In this document: in pieces, positions 53,153 through 61,122 of the stretch
Numbering within the stretch: position 1 is the stretch's first letter
Layout: each line of letters begins with the position of its first letter
Source: Sporosarcina luteola
GTDB lineage: Bacteria; Bacillota; Bacilli; Bacillales_A; Planococcaceae
DNA length: 64,000 bases
Assembly (NCBI RefSeq): GCF_023715585.1
Contig: NZ_JAMBOK010000005.1
Location: 1-64,000 of the forward strand
Reading direction: 5' to 3'
Notes under the pieces: generated by a model
Told to the model about the DNA's origin: nothing
What the model saw: the letters and a program-made list of their open reading frames with translations, nothing else
Databases searched by the model: none
Made by a program: the position numbers and the translations under genes

Positions 53153-53256
53153 CACGCGCATAACAGAAGAAACATGCCTATTACGAAGGCATGGCAGGTG
53201 AATGTATGGTGCCGATCAATTGTGCAATAGCCATATTGATTGTAGCCATAAAACAT
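53152..53256 (-). CDS. Possible 34-residue peptide gene
   Basis: A promoter at 53282-53310 and a terminator at 53119-53152 enclose this frame, whose stop touches the terminator stem. The product would read MFYGYNQYGYCTIDRHHTFT then a hydrophobic end FVIGMFLLLCA, loosely like short sporulation proteins. The GGGTG before the ATG is too close; a second frame (53181-53249, 22 residues, MATINMAIAQLIG) has better spacing. The unit may instead be a small RNA. Confidence 0.35.
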   Translation of the reverse strand: MFYGYNQYGYCTIDRHHTFTCHAFVIGMFLLLCA

Positions 53257-53281
53257 CACCCGCTTTCTGAAAGTTGTATTT

Positions 53282-53310
53282 ATCATAACAAAATGATCAT
53301 TTACGGTCAA
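53282..53310 (-). promoter_or_regulatory. Promoter of the small unit, inside the vanZ 3' end
   Basis: On the minus strand TTGACC (53305-53310), a 17-bp spacer and TATGAT (53282-53287) with TGT before the -10. It overlaps the vanZ stop. Confidence 0.7.
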
Positions 53311-53902
53311 CAGTTTTTGTGTGAGGTCTAAACACTTTCCAACTGAGATAGAGTCCATATCCGATCATTACACCGATTGTGTTCAGGATAATATCGTCAA
53401 TATCCGTACTGCGGCCGATGAAATATTGGGTGCCTTCGATGAAGCAAGTGACCGCGAACCCTACAAACCCGATTGCTTTAAATGAATCCATCCTCCGCCA
53501 TAATAGAGGGACGAAAATTCCAATCGGAGAAAACACGAACAAGTTGCCAAGAAGATTCACGAGCGAAACGCTGCTCCAACCACTCACATACTCATTGGCT
53601 TGAAAATAATTCATAATTGTCCGGAACGGGAAGAGATTGACGCTCGATTGACGATCAAAAATAGAAACATCAAAAAAGAATCTTCCCGTACTCCCGTCCA
53701 CGCCCAGATTCCACCTCGGAATAATCGTTTGGGAGGCGAGTCCGACTAAATAGAGGATGAATAAGGCTAGCAGCAGTTCATGTAATTTGCTGACGGGCAG
53801 CTTTCTTATTTTTATGATGATGATTCGGGCAATGACGTATACGGGCATTGCAACGATCATATAGCCTAACATATTGATGACATATGTACTAATTAACCAC
53901 AT
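53297..53902 (-). CDS. VanZ family membrane protein
   Basis: The 201-residue protein has about five hydrophobic segments and the VanZ-like pattern NLFPFRTIMNYF, LVNLLGNLFVFSPIGIFVPLL and DIDDIILNTIGVMIGYGL. VanZ-like proteins can raise resistance to teicoplanin, but chromosomal members are usually of unknown role. GGAGGAGCC precedes the ATG. Confidence 0.88.
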   Translation of the reverse strand: MWLISTYVINMLGYMIVAMPVYVIARIIIIKIRKLPVSKLHELLLALFILYLVGLASQTIIPRWNLGVDGSTGRFFFDVSIFDRQSSVNLFPFRTIMNYFQANEYVSGWSSVSLVNLLGNLFVFSPIGIFVPLLWRRMDSFKAIGFVGFAVTCFIEGTQYFIGRSTDIDDIILNTIGVMIGYGLYLSWKVFRPHTKTVDRK

Positions 53903-53982
53903 GGCTCCTCCTATTGACTCCGTTTTAATCTCAAGAGCTTGACGTTTTCAATCTTGGAGTTGTTCCCCATGGTCCCCGGAAA

Positions 53983-54098
53983 GTTATCGGTCATTTCCTG
54001 GTGGTTATCGGTCATATTCTTAGTTATATCGATCATTCTAGACGAGTTATCGATCAGTTCTAGGAAGTTATCGGTCATTTTCACAACTTTATCGTCGT
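53983..54098. repeat. Six-unit array with about 21-bp spacing (core GTTATCGGTCAT)
   Basis: The tetramer ATCG within the core GTTATCGGTCAT begins at 53986, 54007, 54028, 54048, 54070 and 54091, intervals of 21, 21, 20, 22 and 21 bp. Bases between the cores differ. The array lies downstream of ykoC and upstream of vanZ and does not encode a credible protein. Confidence 0.8.
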
Positions 54099-54117
54099 TT
54101 CGTGACCTTCGACCCGC

Positions 54118-54158
54118 AATAAAAAGCTTCGACAGGCGTCTGCCTTCGAAGCTTTTCC
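54118..54158 (-). terminator. Terminator of the ykoFEDC operon
   Basis: AAAAAGCTTCGA pairs with TCGAAGCTTTT and an inner AGGC/GCCT. It is followed by T-rich sequence on the minus strand. Confidence 0.85.
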
Positions 54159-54190
54159 TAGTAACCCCACTTTAAGTGGACCCCGAGAAC

Positions 54191-54946
54191 TTAATTGATA
54201 TATAAAACACTGGTACAACTTATGATGAGCAGTAGCATGAAGAGACTAACCAAATACCCGTCCAATCTGCCGACACGAATGACTTTGTAAAAGCTTGTCC
54301 TTTGCTCACCTGTGAATCCTCTCGCCTCCATTGCAAATGCGGCCCTTTCCGCTTTTCGGACAGCACCCGCTAGCATCGGAAGAAGAATCTTCCGCATATG
54401 CAGCAATCGGCGGATTGCATTTTTGTCTTGCATCGCGCCTCTGAGCCGATGGGCTTGCTGGATTTGCACAAATTCATCTTTCAGGACAGGAAGGAACTGA
54501 TATCCGACCAAAATGCTGTAGGCGATTTTCGGCGAGAGCTTCATTTGCTGCATTAAACTTAAAATGAATGAAACGGGATTTGTCGTCAATGCGAATAATA
54601 GTGATAAGCCAGAGAACGCCAAGACACGAAAACTTAATGACAATGCGTGATTCAACTGGACTTCCGTGATGTTAATCGACCAAATCGATAGAACGACAGG
54701 CCCTGACTTGTCTTCTGCAAAGACGAGTGTCGTCCAAAAATAACCGAACGCCATGATGAGAAAGGGAATCATGAACAGAATCCATAGCTTCCAATCAATC
54801 CTGCTGAACAACAGCTGGATGAGCAGCACTCCGATCCACATGAGCAACGGCGTCCATGGATTGAAGAAGAATGCCATCGTCAACATGCAAATCGTGACGA
54901 CAATGAACTTTGCAGCAGGATTCATATTATGCAAAGCAGACTTCAT
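54191..54946 (-). CDS. ykoC: ECF transporter transmembrane (T) component YkoC
   Basis: The 251-residue protein has five to six hydrophobic segments and the EcfT/CbiQ motif region with AERAAFAMEARGF, whose Ala-Arg-Gly signature couples to the ATPase. It is the last gene of ykoFEDC. The ATG at 54946 overlaps ykoD by 20 bp. With YkoD and YkoE it imports a thiamine precursor. Confidence 0.9.
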   Translation of the reverse strand: MKSALHNMNPAAKFIVVTICMLTMAFFFNPWTPLLMWIGVLLIQLLFSRIDWKLWILFMIPFLIMAFGYFWTTLVFAEDKSGPVVLSIWSINITEVQLNHALSLSFRVLAFSGLSLLFALTTNPVSFILSLMQQMKLSPKIAYSILVGYQFLPVLKDEFVQIQQAHRLRGAMQDKNAIRRLLHMRKILLPMLAGAVRKAERAAFAMEARGFTGEQRTSFYKVIRVGRLDGYLVSLFMLLLIISCTSVLYIN

Positions 54947-56297
54947 GTCCCACCCACCCCTTCGGCTGAAGCAGATGATGATTCGCCAGTAATTCTTCAT
55001 CACGCCAAACTTGATCAGCGTCAAACTTCCCAGTCAACGTGCCTTCATTCATTAATAAAATCGAATCCGCCACATGAAACGCAAACTCCATATCATGGGT
55101 GACGATCAAGAAGGTAGTCCCTTCTTTAGCCCGCTCATCGATTAACCGGAATAACTCCGCCAAGGATGCAGCATCTTGTCCGGACGTCGGTTCATCCATC
55201 AAAATGATTTCCCTGCCGTCGCACAGCATCGCAGCAATCGCCACTCTCCTTTTTTGCCCATGGCTCACGGCAAACGGATGGGCTTCCGAAATTGCTGCCA
55301 AATGCAATCGGCTCAGCAATTCATCTGTATCCGTGCCGCCGCCGAAAGCAATCTCATCCCGTACCGTTTGCGTCACGAATAAAAATTCCGGTGATTGAAG
55401 GACATAGCCTAAATGGGAGGGGCGCACAGTTCCACTCGCAGGAATCAATTTACATAGCGCTTTCAGCAATGTCGATTTCCCGCTCCCATTCGGTCCGGCA
55501 AGAATCGCCACTTCTCCCCGGTTCATTGTGAATGAAACTTCCTGTAGAAATGACTGCGTGCCGACTTTTGCTACTTGCAATGACCGACCTTCCTGTTTGC
55601 TGCTGATCCTTTTCACCATTGGATTCGCGTCATTTATTCGCTCCAACTGAAATTCACGATCGAAAAAGCCTCCCCATAAATCGAGCCGATGCTCAATCGC
55701 CAAGATTGTCAAAGACCGTTCCTGTTGAAGCTTATCCAGCCAATCGATGTACTGCTTCGCGGTGTACGGATCCAAATGGGAGATCGGCTCATCGAGCAGC
55801 AGAATTTCCGGCTCCATGATCAATGCACATGCTGTTGCAATCCGTTGCTTTTGCCCTCCGGATAGCTGTTGGATGACAGAATGACGGAACTTGGTCAATC
55901 CTGTCAGTTCCAAAACGGCCTGAATCCGTCCAACCATTTCCTCCCGCTCCACATTCAAGTTTTCAAGCGTGAAAGCAAGCTCCTCTTCGACTGTCATCAT
56001 GCAGAACTGCGCATCCGGATCTTGAAACACAGTCGCGATACGATGATTCACTTCACCCGGCGAATAGCACTGGCTTTCTTTATCAAATAAAGTAACGGAA
56101 CCCTTTACGATGCCATCGCAGTTTTCCGGGTACAGTCGGTTGCATAGATAAAGCAATGTTGTTTTTCCGCTCCCGCTCGGCCCCGTTATGACAACCCTCT
56201 CTCCGCTAACCACGGAGAATGAAAGATCTTCAAGAATCCATTCCTCCTCGTCGGGATAGCGGAAACTAACATTATCGAACCGGATCACTTCACGCAC
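54927..56297 (-). CDS. ykoD: ECF transporter ATPase, two fused ABC domains (YkoD)
   Basis: The 456-residue protein has two ATP-binding domains in one chain: Walker A GPSGSGKTT and GPNGSGKST; signatures LSGGQKQR and a degenerate SHGQKRRVAIAA; Walker B LLLDEPISHLD and ILMDEPTSGQD. Fusion of both ATPases is characteristic of YkoD. The GTG at 56297 gives MREVIRFDNVSF and overlaps ykoE by 8 bp; the longer upstream frame lies over ykoE and is not used. Confidence 0.92.
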   Translation of the reverse strand: MREVIRFDNVSFRYPDEEEWILEDLSFSVVSGERVVITGPSGSGKTTLLYLCNRLYPENCDGIVKGSVTLFDKESQCYSPGEVNHRIATVFQDPDAQFCMMTVEEELAFTLENLNVEREEMVGRIQAVLELTGLTKFRHSVIQQLSGGQKQRIATACALIMEPEILLLDEPISHLDPYTAKQYIDWLDKLQQERSLTILAIEHRLDLWGGFFDREFQLERINDANPMVKRISSKQEGRSLQVAKVGTQSFLQEVSFTMNRGEVAILAGPNGSGKSTLLKALCKLIPASGTVRPSHLGYVLQSPEFLFVTQTVRDEIAFGGGTDTDELLSRLHLAAISEAHPFAVSHGQKRRVAIAAMLCDGREIILMDEPTSGQDAASLAELFRLIDERAKEGTTFLIVTHDMEFAFHVADSILLMNEGTLTGKFDADQVWRDEELLANHHLLQPKGWVGHEVCFA

Positions 56298-56871
56298 GCG
56301 CCTCACCTTTTTTCGCACGCGTAATCGGATAGCCTCGGAGTGATCCCGTAGCAAGCAATCCATCGACGACCGCCTTACCCCCAATGCCGGCAATGACCGC
56401 TCCGCTGGCAATCCGGATGCCAAACATGAGCAGCACATAGCCTGTGCTGAATACCGTGAATCCGCCTAGAAAATAGCCATAGATAAAGCTGAACACCGAC
56501 GCGCCTACACCGGCCAACATCAGCACCCATATATCAAATCGACGATAGCGCGTTGCAGCGAAAGCCGCCTCGGCCCCTAGCCCTTGTATAATACCTGCAA
56601 GGATCAACCGGGGACCTACCGCATTCCCTAACAGCACCTCGATGGCGGCAGCAATCGTTTCCGAAATGACGGCAGCCCCAGGTTTTCGGATAATATACAT
56701 ACAGATGATCGACACGATGAACCAAATGCCGAAAATCCATTCATAAGCGATCGGCCCAATAAACCCTGCCCAAATATTGCCGACATGTAAAAACAGTAGA
56801 TAGACAATCCCGAATACGACTGAAAACAACGACATGAGGACGACTTCTTTCAACTTCCATGACTTGAGCAT
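56290..56871 (-). CDS. ykoE: ECF transporter S component YkoE
   Basis: The 193-residue membrane protein has about five to six hydrophobic segments. It is the substrate-binding subunit for a thiamine precursor (hydroxymethylpyrimidine type) in the YkoEDC transporter. The segment ETIAAAIEVLLGNAVGPRLI and position between ykoF and ykoD support this. It follows ykoF by one base. Confidence 0.9.
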   Translation of the reverse strand: MLKSWKLKEVVLMSLFSVVFGIVYLLFLHVGNIWAGFIGPIAYEWIFGIWFIVSIICMYIIRKPGAAVISETIAAAIEVLLGNAVGPRLILAGIIQGLGAEAAFAATRYRRFDIWVLMLAGVGASVFSFIYGYFLGGFTVFSTGYVLLMFGIRIASGAVIAGIGGKAVVDGLLATGSLRGYPITRAKKGEARA

Positions 56872-56872
56872 G

Positions 56873-57463
56873 TTACAGTCCTCCGTGCGACGGACTGTTG
56901 ATGCTCATCGAAACCGTCATGACCAGATGCTTATGCCCTTCAGAACGCGCATTGCTGAAAGCCTCTTCATAAAATGCAAATACATCATGGATATCCCCAT
57001 GGATACCGCTCGCATAATGCATCGATTCATTAAAGACGCCTTGCTCTTTCGCCCTGTCCACTTCGCGATAAATGATATCCATGTATGCCGGATTATTCAT
57101 TGGATACAGCGCAAATTGTGAGGACACATATTGATTAGTCCCATCCGTATTGGCGATCTTCTCGGCCTTGTCCAAATACGCATCGCCCGCTGTATCACCT
57201 GGGCATCCCGCCGAAAAAGTACCGGATAACGCAATATGCTTGCCGGTTTTCGCGGCATGCAACGCAATCGCCTTTGCCACGTTAAAGACATGGACCTGCT
57301 TGCCGCGCATGACGGTAGATACATCATCTGTATGCATCCACACATTGGACGTGTCCGTCTTTTCCAGCGCTCCTTTTATTACACTTACAAAATCATCTGC
57401 CATCGGATATAACGAAAAACGGAATCCGACGATTGGACTTAATCCACATTCCATTTCCTTCAA
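56873..57463 (-). CDS. ykoF: Thiamine/HMP-binding protein YkoF
   Basis: The 196-residue cytosolic protein has two similar halves: GFRFSLYPMADDFVSVIKGA and FALYPMNNPAYMDII, plus GTFSAGCPGDT, closely matching B. subtilis YkoF, which binds thiamine. It heads the ykoFEDC operon, directly downstream of a TPP riboswitch. Confidence 0.93.
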   Translation of the reverse strand: MKEMECGLSPIVGFRFSLYPMADDFVSVIKGALEKTDTSNVWMHTDDVSTVMRGKQVHVFNVAKAIALHAAKTGKHIALSGTFSAGCPGDTAGDAYLDKAEKIANTDGTNQYVSSQFALYPMNNPAYMDIIYREVDRAKEQGVFNESMHYASGIHGDIHDVFAFYEEAFSNARSEGHKHLVMTVSMSINSPSHGGL

Positions 57464-57481
57464 CCCCCCGAAAAAATTTCA

Positions 57482-57512
57482 TAAAAAAAACTACATCCCG
57501 GAAGATGTAGTA
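57482..57512 (-). terminator. Terminator (expression platform) of the ykoFEDC riboswitch
   Basis: On the minus strand CTACATC pairs with GATGTAG and is followed by eight T. It lies between aptamer and ykoF. Confidence 0.9.
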
Positions 57513-57540
57513 CTTCTCCAATATGAAACAATCGGAAAGC

Positions 57541-57637
57541 CACTACACTTCCCCACGCAGGTATTATCCTGATCGGGTTATAAGGGATCGGAGCCATTGC
57601 TCGCATCTCAGCCAATATTGGGCACCCCTAGTGCAGA
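57541..57637 (-). promoter_or_regulatory. TPP riboswitch upstream of ykoFEDC
   Basis: The minus strand shows AGGGGTGCCC, TTGGCTGAGATGCG, GATCCCTTATAACCCGATCA (the THI-box core), GGATAATACC and TGCGTGGGGAAGTG, with a CACTA/TAGTG P1. It represses the operon when TPP is high. Confidence 0.96.
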
Positions 57638-57754
57638 AACGGTATGTAGTTGTAATTTATGTTGCCATTAGTATAGACGAAGAATTTTTTATTGTAAATG
57701 AAATCTGGCAAACTCGTACTTTGGTCTGTATTGGATACGAATTTTCCTGTAGAT

Positions 57755-57894
57755 ACGCATAAAATCGTTTATTCACGCATAAAGGCACGCAAATGCGCAT
57801 AAATCCTTGAAAGCACGCATAAACGCGATTATATGCTCATAAATCGCAGCAAAGACGCATAAAGCAATTTATTCACGCATAACTGCACTAGCAT
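57755..57894. repeat. Seven-unit array with exact 20-bp spacing (core ACGCATAAA)
   Basis: Units starting at 57755, 57775, 57795, 57815, 57835, 57855 and 57875 each begin with ACGCATAAA or a one- to two-base variant (GCGCATAAA, GCTCATAAA, ACGCATAAC), followed by 11 different bases. The period is exactly 20 bp throughout. It lies between the ykoFEDC riboswitch and the 3' end of the Nudix gene. Confidence 0.92.
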
Positions 57895-57905
57895 CAAGTT
57901 TCCCC

Positions 57906-58388
57906 CTACACCTTCCTGCTCACTTTCACTTCAAATCCAGGATGTGTAACATATTCTTTATACTCCACATGCCCGTCAAACTTAAAATACTCTTCAATAC
58001 GGGCTCGGATTGCAGGCTGTGTAATGTATTCCAGCACTTCATCTTTAGGAACCCACTTGCAATCCGACGTCTCGTCCGATGTACAGAGCTCTCCGCCGAC
58101 AGGCTTGCAGGCAAAGTCGAACATCACTTTTGTCGGAACATCCGTCACTCCGTCATACCATTTATAAAGGGCTGAATTCGTGTACACGCCAATCAAATGC
58201 GACACTTCCACATCGATGCCGCTCTCCTCTTTCACTTCCCGGATTACGCCATCCATCAAATTCTCCCCGACTTCAACCTGCCCGCCTGGAAACACCCATC
58301 CGCCGTGTTCGGTTTTCACGATTAAAATATTGCCATCGCTGTCTTCAACAAGCCCCCCACAAGCTACAATATGCGTCGGCCATGCCAT
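57906..58388 (-). CDS. Nudix hydrolase
   Basis: The 160-residue protein carries a Nudix box in GGQVEVGENLMDGVIREVKE followed by ESGID. A metal-dependent pyrophosphohydrolase is expected; the substrate is unknown. The ATG at 58388 (MAWPTHIVACGG) is better spaced from AAAAGGAG than the upstream ATG at 58397. The gene is transcribed away from the SEC-C gene's terminator. Confidence 0.88.
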   Translation of the reverse strand: MAWPTHIVACGGLVEDSDGNILIVKTEHGGWVFPGGQVEVGENLMDGVIREVKEESGIDVEVSHLIGVYTNSALYKWYDGVTDVPTKVMFDFACKPVGGELCTSDETSDCKWVPKDEVLEYITQPAIRARIEEYFKFDGHVEYKEYVTHPGFEVKVSRKV

Positions 58389-58454
58389 TTTCCCCATCTC
58401 CTTTTCTTTTAATGAATTAACTCTACCAATCTTCTGACAATAAAGATAGAGAAT

Positions 58455-58491
58455 AAAAAATCCACCTGCCGCTTAGAGAAGCTAGGTGGAA
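58455..58491 (-). terminator. Terminator after the SEC-C gene
   Basis: CCACCTAGCTTC and AAGCGGCAGGTGG form an imperfect stem, followed by ATTTTTT on the minus strand. Confidence 0.75.
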
Positions 58492-58501
58492 AATAGGTCT
58501 A

Positions 58502-59497
58502 TTAATTTGTAACTTTGGCTTTGTAATACGCCTCGAGGTCTTTAGAATATTTATTCATGGAAGAAGGTGAAACCTCAAACCACTCAGCAATTTCCTTCAA
58601 CGACATGGAGATTGGTTCAAAAAATGAATTATCTTGTCCGAAACGGATTGCACCTGCGGCAATCGCCATTTCCTTCCGTGCATTCGGCTGCTGTTCCACT
58701 AGAAAATCTTCCACTACATCTAGCAGCTCTTTCGAATCCCGATTATGCTTTTCCAAAAATTCGATTGCAGATAACAGAACGCCAGCTTCGAAATTGGTGA
58801 ATTCGCCGCCTTCATACCCATCTTCACCAAGGCATTTCCAGAAATCCAATGCATTTTCCTTTAGGAAAGTAGGCGCCGATAATGCTTCTTCAGATGAAAA
58901 CCTTTTTGCGAATTCCTGAATTGCATTCGTATGATCCGTTGGAAAGAAGATCAAGCTCGACACTGCTAAATAGTGATTTTCATTCCCTGTACCGTCAGGC
59001 AATACGAAACAGAATAAGTGGACGCCCACAGGTACCGGCTTTTCGCTTTCCCGGCGAAGCTTGATTATTTCATCATTGAAGATCATTTGAACAGTTATAT
59101 ATGTATCATCCACTTCGATAACTTCCCCGATGAACGATCGCGGGTTGTGCCACGTATCAACCACTTTCAGAACCGATGGACGCAAAAGCCTTTTTTTCTG
59201 TTTATCCAAATACCCTAACCAGATATCAGATCGATGGTTGAAAAAGAATTCATCCATCGCAATCGCCTCAATCATTTCTTCAGGCATGAAGTTGCCTAAC
59301 GACTGCTTCCATTCATTCGCCAACTTTAAATAATCCGGGATATCCTTCCGCTCCGGATACTCGTCGTAGAAAGTCTGCAATGCGCGTTCCAGTTCATCTT
59401 GTTGAACAGTTTCAATGGAAACTGCATTTTTCGACTGACAACATTTCTTATATTTCTTCCCACTGCCGCAAAGGCAAGGATCATTACGTCCAATCAT
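58502..59497 (-). CDS. SEC-C motif protein with possible C-terminal helix-turn-helix
   Basis: The 331-residue protein starts with the SEC-C zinc motif GRNDPCLCGSGKKYKKCC (residues 3-20). A long central region with beta-rich and helical parts follows, and the C-terminal SLKEIAEWFEVSPSSMNKYS looks like a helix-turn-helix. SEC-C motifs bind zinc and partners such as SecB or nucleic acids. Similar long SEC-C proteins occur as accessory genes; function unknown. AGGAAGTGTTTTACT precedes the ATG. Confidence 0.75.
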   Translation of the reverse strand: MIGRNDPCLCGSGKKYKKCCQSKNAVSIETVQQDELERALQTFYDEYPERKDIPDYLKLANEWKQSLGNFMPEEMIEAIAMDEFFFNHRSDIWLGYLDKQKKRLLRPSVLKVVDTWHNPRSFIGEVIEVDDTYITVQMIFNDEIIKLRRESEKPVPVGVHLFCFVLPDGTGNENHYLAVSSLIFFPTDHTNAIQEFAKRFSSEEALSAPTFLKENALDFWKCLGEDGYEGGEFTNFEAGVLLSAIEFLEKHNRDSKELLDVVEDFLVEQQPNARKEMAIAAGAIRFGQDNSFFEPISMSLKEIAEWFEVSPSSMNKYSKDLEAYYKAKVTN

Positions 59498-59675
59498 AGT
59501 AAAACACTTCCTTCATAAGAGTAGAACCTATCCAGTTTACCATTTTTCTGGCGTTTCTGGAACAGTCCCAAATTCGTATTTTGTAACTTCTTAATGAACA
59601 CACATCTGTGTACGTTATATAGAACAAACCGATTACTTTGTATTACATACGCGGATCATCAATACCGATATTTTA
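59498..59675. other. Intergenic region upstream of the XRE gene
   Basis: This divergent gap contains ACACATCTGTGT (a small palindrome near 59602) followed by a TTATAT-like -10 and no coding frame. It probably holds promoters for both the XRE and SEC-C genes, but no strong consensus is seen. Confidence 0.35.
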
Positions 59676-59695
59676 CTCTACCCTCATAGGTAGAG
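59676..59695. promoter_or_regulatory. Inverted repeat overlapping the XRE ribosome site
   Basis: CTCTACC (59676-59682) and GGTAGAG (59689-59695) form a perfect 7-bp inverted repeat with a 6-base loop. The right arm overlaps the ribosome site AGAGGTGAT. It could be the operator of the XRE protein or an mRNA hairpin hiding the ribosome site. Confidence 0.55.
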
Positions 59696-59705
59696 GTGAT
59701 AATTC

Positions 59706-59960
59706 ATGGCAACCGCTTCAAACTTCATCCGGCTTGTAGGAGAACATTTGCGGATGATCAGAGAATCAAAGGGAATGAACCAAGAGGATTTGGCTGAAAA
59801 AGCGGGTATTGCAAGAGCAAGTATATCTGAAATTGAAAATGGAAAAGGCAATGCCACATTGGGAACGCTGGAAAAAGTCATGGATTCCTTAGAAGTCGCA
59901 CCAATGGAAATATTCAACTTCCAGAACCTATCAGATACCAAAGATGTTACAGATAAATAG
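59706..59960 (+). CDS. XRE-family transcriptional regulator, HTH only
   Basis: The 84-residue protein is a single Cro/CI helix-turn-helix domain: VGEHLRMIRESKGMNQEDLA, EKAGIARASISEIENGKG and LGTLEKVMDSLEVAPMEIF. It probably represses its own gene through the inverted repeat overlapping its ribosome site. It lies next to the SEC-C gene; whether they act together is unknown. Confidence 0.88.
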   Translation: MATASNFIRLVGEHLRMIRESKGMNQEDLAEKAGIARASISEIENGKGNATLGTLEKVMDSLEVAPMEIFNFQNLSDTKDVTDK

Positions 59961-60145
59961 CTATTAATTGAAATTCATCGATCAACTCTTATGGAACGGG
60001 ATTTAAGTGAAATTCAATATGTGATTGACAACGCCAAAGATGTCATGCGCTTATTGGACAAAAAGACGGGATATGGAAAAAAGTAAACTGTCAGCCGATT
60101 GGTTGGCATTTTTTCTTTTTGTTCATTCGTCATATAAGATCCGAA

Positions 60146-60194
60146 AAATACGCCCGGAATTTGATGATATTTCATCAAACGCCAGGCGTTTTTC
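60146..60194 (+). terminator. Terminator downstream of the XRE gene
   Basis: ACGCCCGG pairs with CCAGGCGT and TTTGATGA with TCATCAAA inside, followed by TTTTT. The long stem may also act on the convergent deacetylase gene. Confidence 0.8.
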
Positions 60195-61122
60195 ACTTAA
60201 TTCGTTGTTCGCTCATCAGGTCGCTCACTGTTCCAAGTCGAAGCCCTTTCGCTTTAATATCTATTATCATTGCCCCAAGCCCTTTAGCGACGGGGTCGGT
60301 TGGATGCATCAAGATCATTGAGCCGTTCTCCACTTTTGATACGACGCGGCGCACCATTTCAGAGGGCTCAGGTTTTCTCCAATCTACCGTATCGACCGTC
60401 CATAATATCGTCTTCATGTTAAGTTCATGTGCGACATCAATCGTTTGTTGATTGAAGCTTCCACTAGGCGGTCCAAACCATTTCGGCTTGAAGCCGATTG
60501 TTTGCTCAATGACATCATTTGTCTTTGAGATTTCTTCCATCGTCTCGGTCCTAGAGCGCTTTTGTAGATCAGGATGACTGTATGCATGGTTGCCGATTTC
60601 ATGACCTTCATTATAAATCATCAATGCCAGATCGGGATTTTTCTTCGTCCAACTGCCGTCAAAGAAAAAAGTTGCCTTTACTTGTTGATCTTTCAGGATT
60701 TTGAGGATGGGCGGGATATATTCATCACCCCACGCCACATTGATCAGAAGGGATACCATCGGCTTTTCAGGATTCCCCCTGAAGATCGGCTGAGGATCCA
60801 AGTCATCCAAATGAACAGCTGGAGGGACTTCTTTAAAAACAAGCTTTGTCTCATCGAACTTTCCTGCTGCCTTCATCTTTTCATAACTCGCGTTGACGTC
60901 TACAATCAAACCATTATATCCCGGCATCGCCTTCCAGACCCTGTCCACCTTTGCATCGATCGGTTTGATTTCATGCTGCTCACCGTAAGATTTAATCTCT
61001 TGAAAAAGTGCTTCATTTTTCACGGTGTTTTTCGTCGTTGAGTCTAGAATCATAGCATTGCTTGAAATCTCGGAAATTCCTATTGCTAAGATGGCTGCGC
61101 AGACGAGCAATAAGTACTTCAT
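60193..61122 (-). CDS. Polysaccharide deacetylase, YlxY-like
   Basis: The 309-residue protein has a signal/anchor segment (about 2-20) and a NodB-like domain. His residues for zinc lie in GHEIGNHAYSHPDL and a Pro-rich motif in WFGPPSGSF. The usual catalytic TFDDG segment is replaced by LINVAWGDEY, as in YlxY-type proteins, so catalytic activity may be lost or changed. The start at 61122 is set by its ATGA overlap with a 12-codon leader ORF that owns the good ribosome site. Confidence 0.82.
   Translation of the reverse strand: MKYLLLVCAAILAIGISEISSNAMILDSTTKNTVKNEALFQEIKSYGEQHEIKPIDAKVDRVWKAMPGYNGLIVDVNASYEKMKAAGKFDETKLVFKEVPPAVHLDDLDPQPIFRGNPEKPMVSLLINVAWGDEYIPPILKILKDQQVKATFFFDGSWTKKNPDLALMIYNEGHEIGNHAYSHPDLQKRSRTETMEEISKTNDVIEQTIGFKPKWFGPPSGSFNQQTIDVAHELNMKTILWTVDTVDWRKPEPSEMVRRVVSKVENGSMILMHPTDPVAKGLGAMIIDIKAKGLRLGTVSDLMSEQRIK

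Noticed and set aside
53939..54175. 78-residue reading frame over the 21-bp array
   Set aside because: The frame arises from the repeated core, has no ribosome site, and the array spacing (20-22 bp) does not keep the reading frame constant.
57755..57894. CRISPR array
   Set aside because: Cores are only 9 bases with 11-base variable parts and a 20-bp period, far shorter than CRISPR repeats and spacers, and no cas genes are near.
59991..60086. 31-codon frame after the XRE gene (MERDLSEIQYVIDNAK...)
   Set aside because: It looks helical and charged but has no ribosome site and no terminator of its own; support is too weak to list as a gene.
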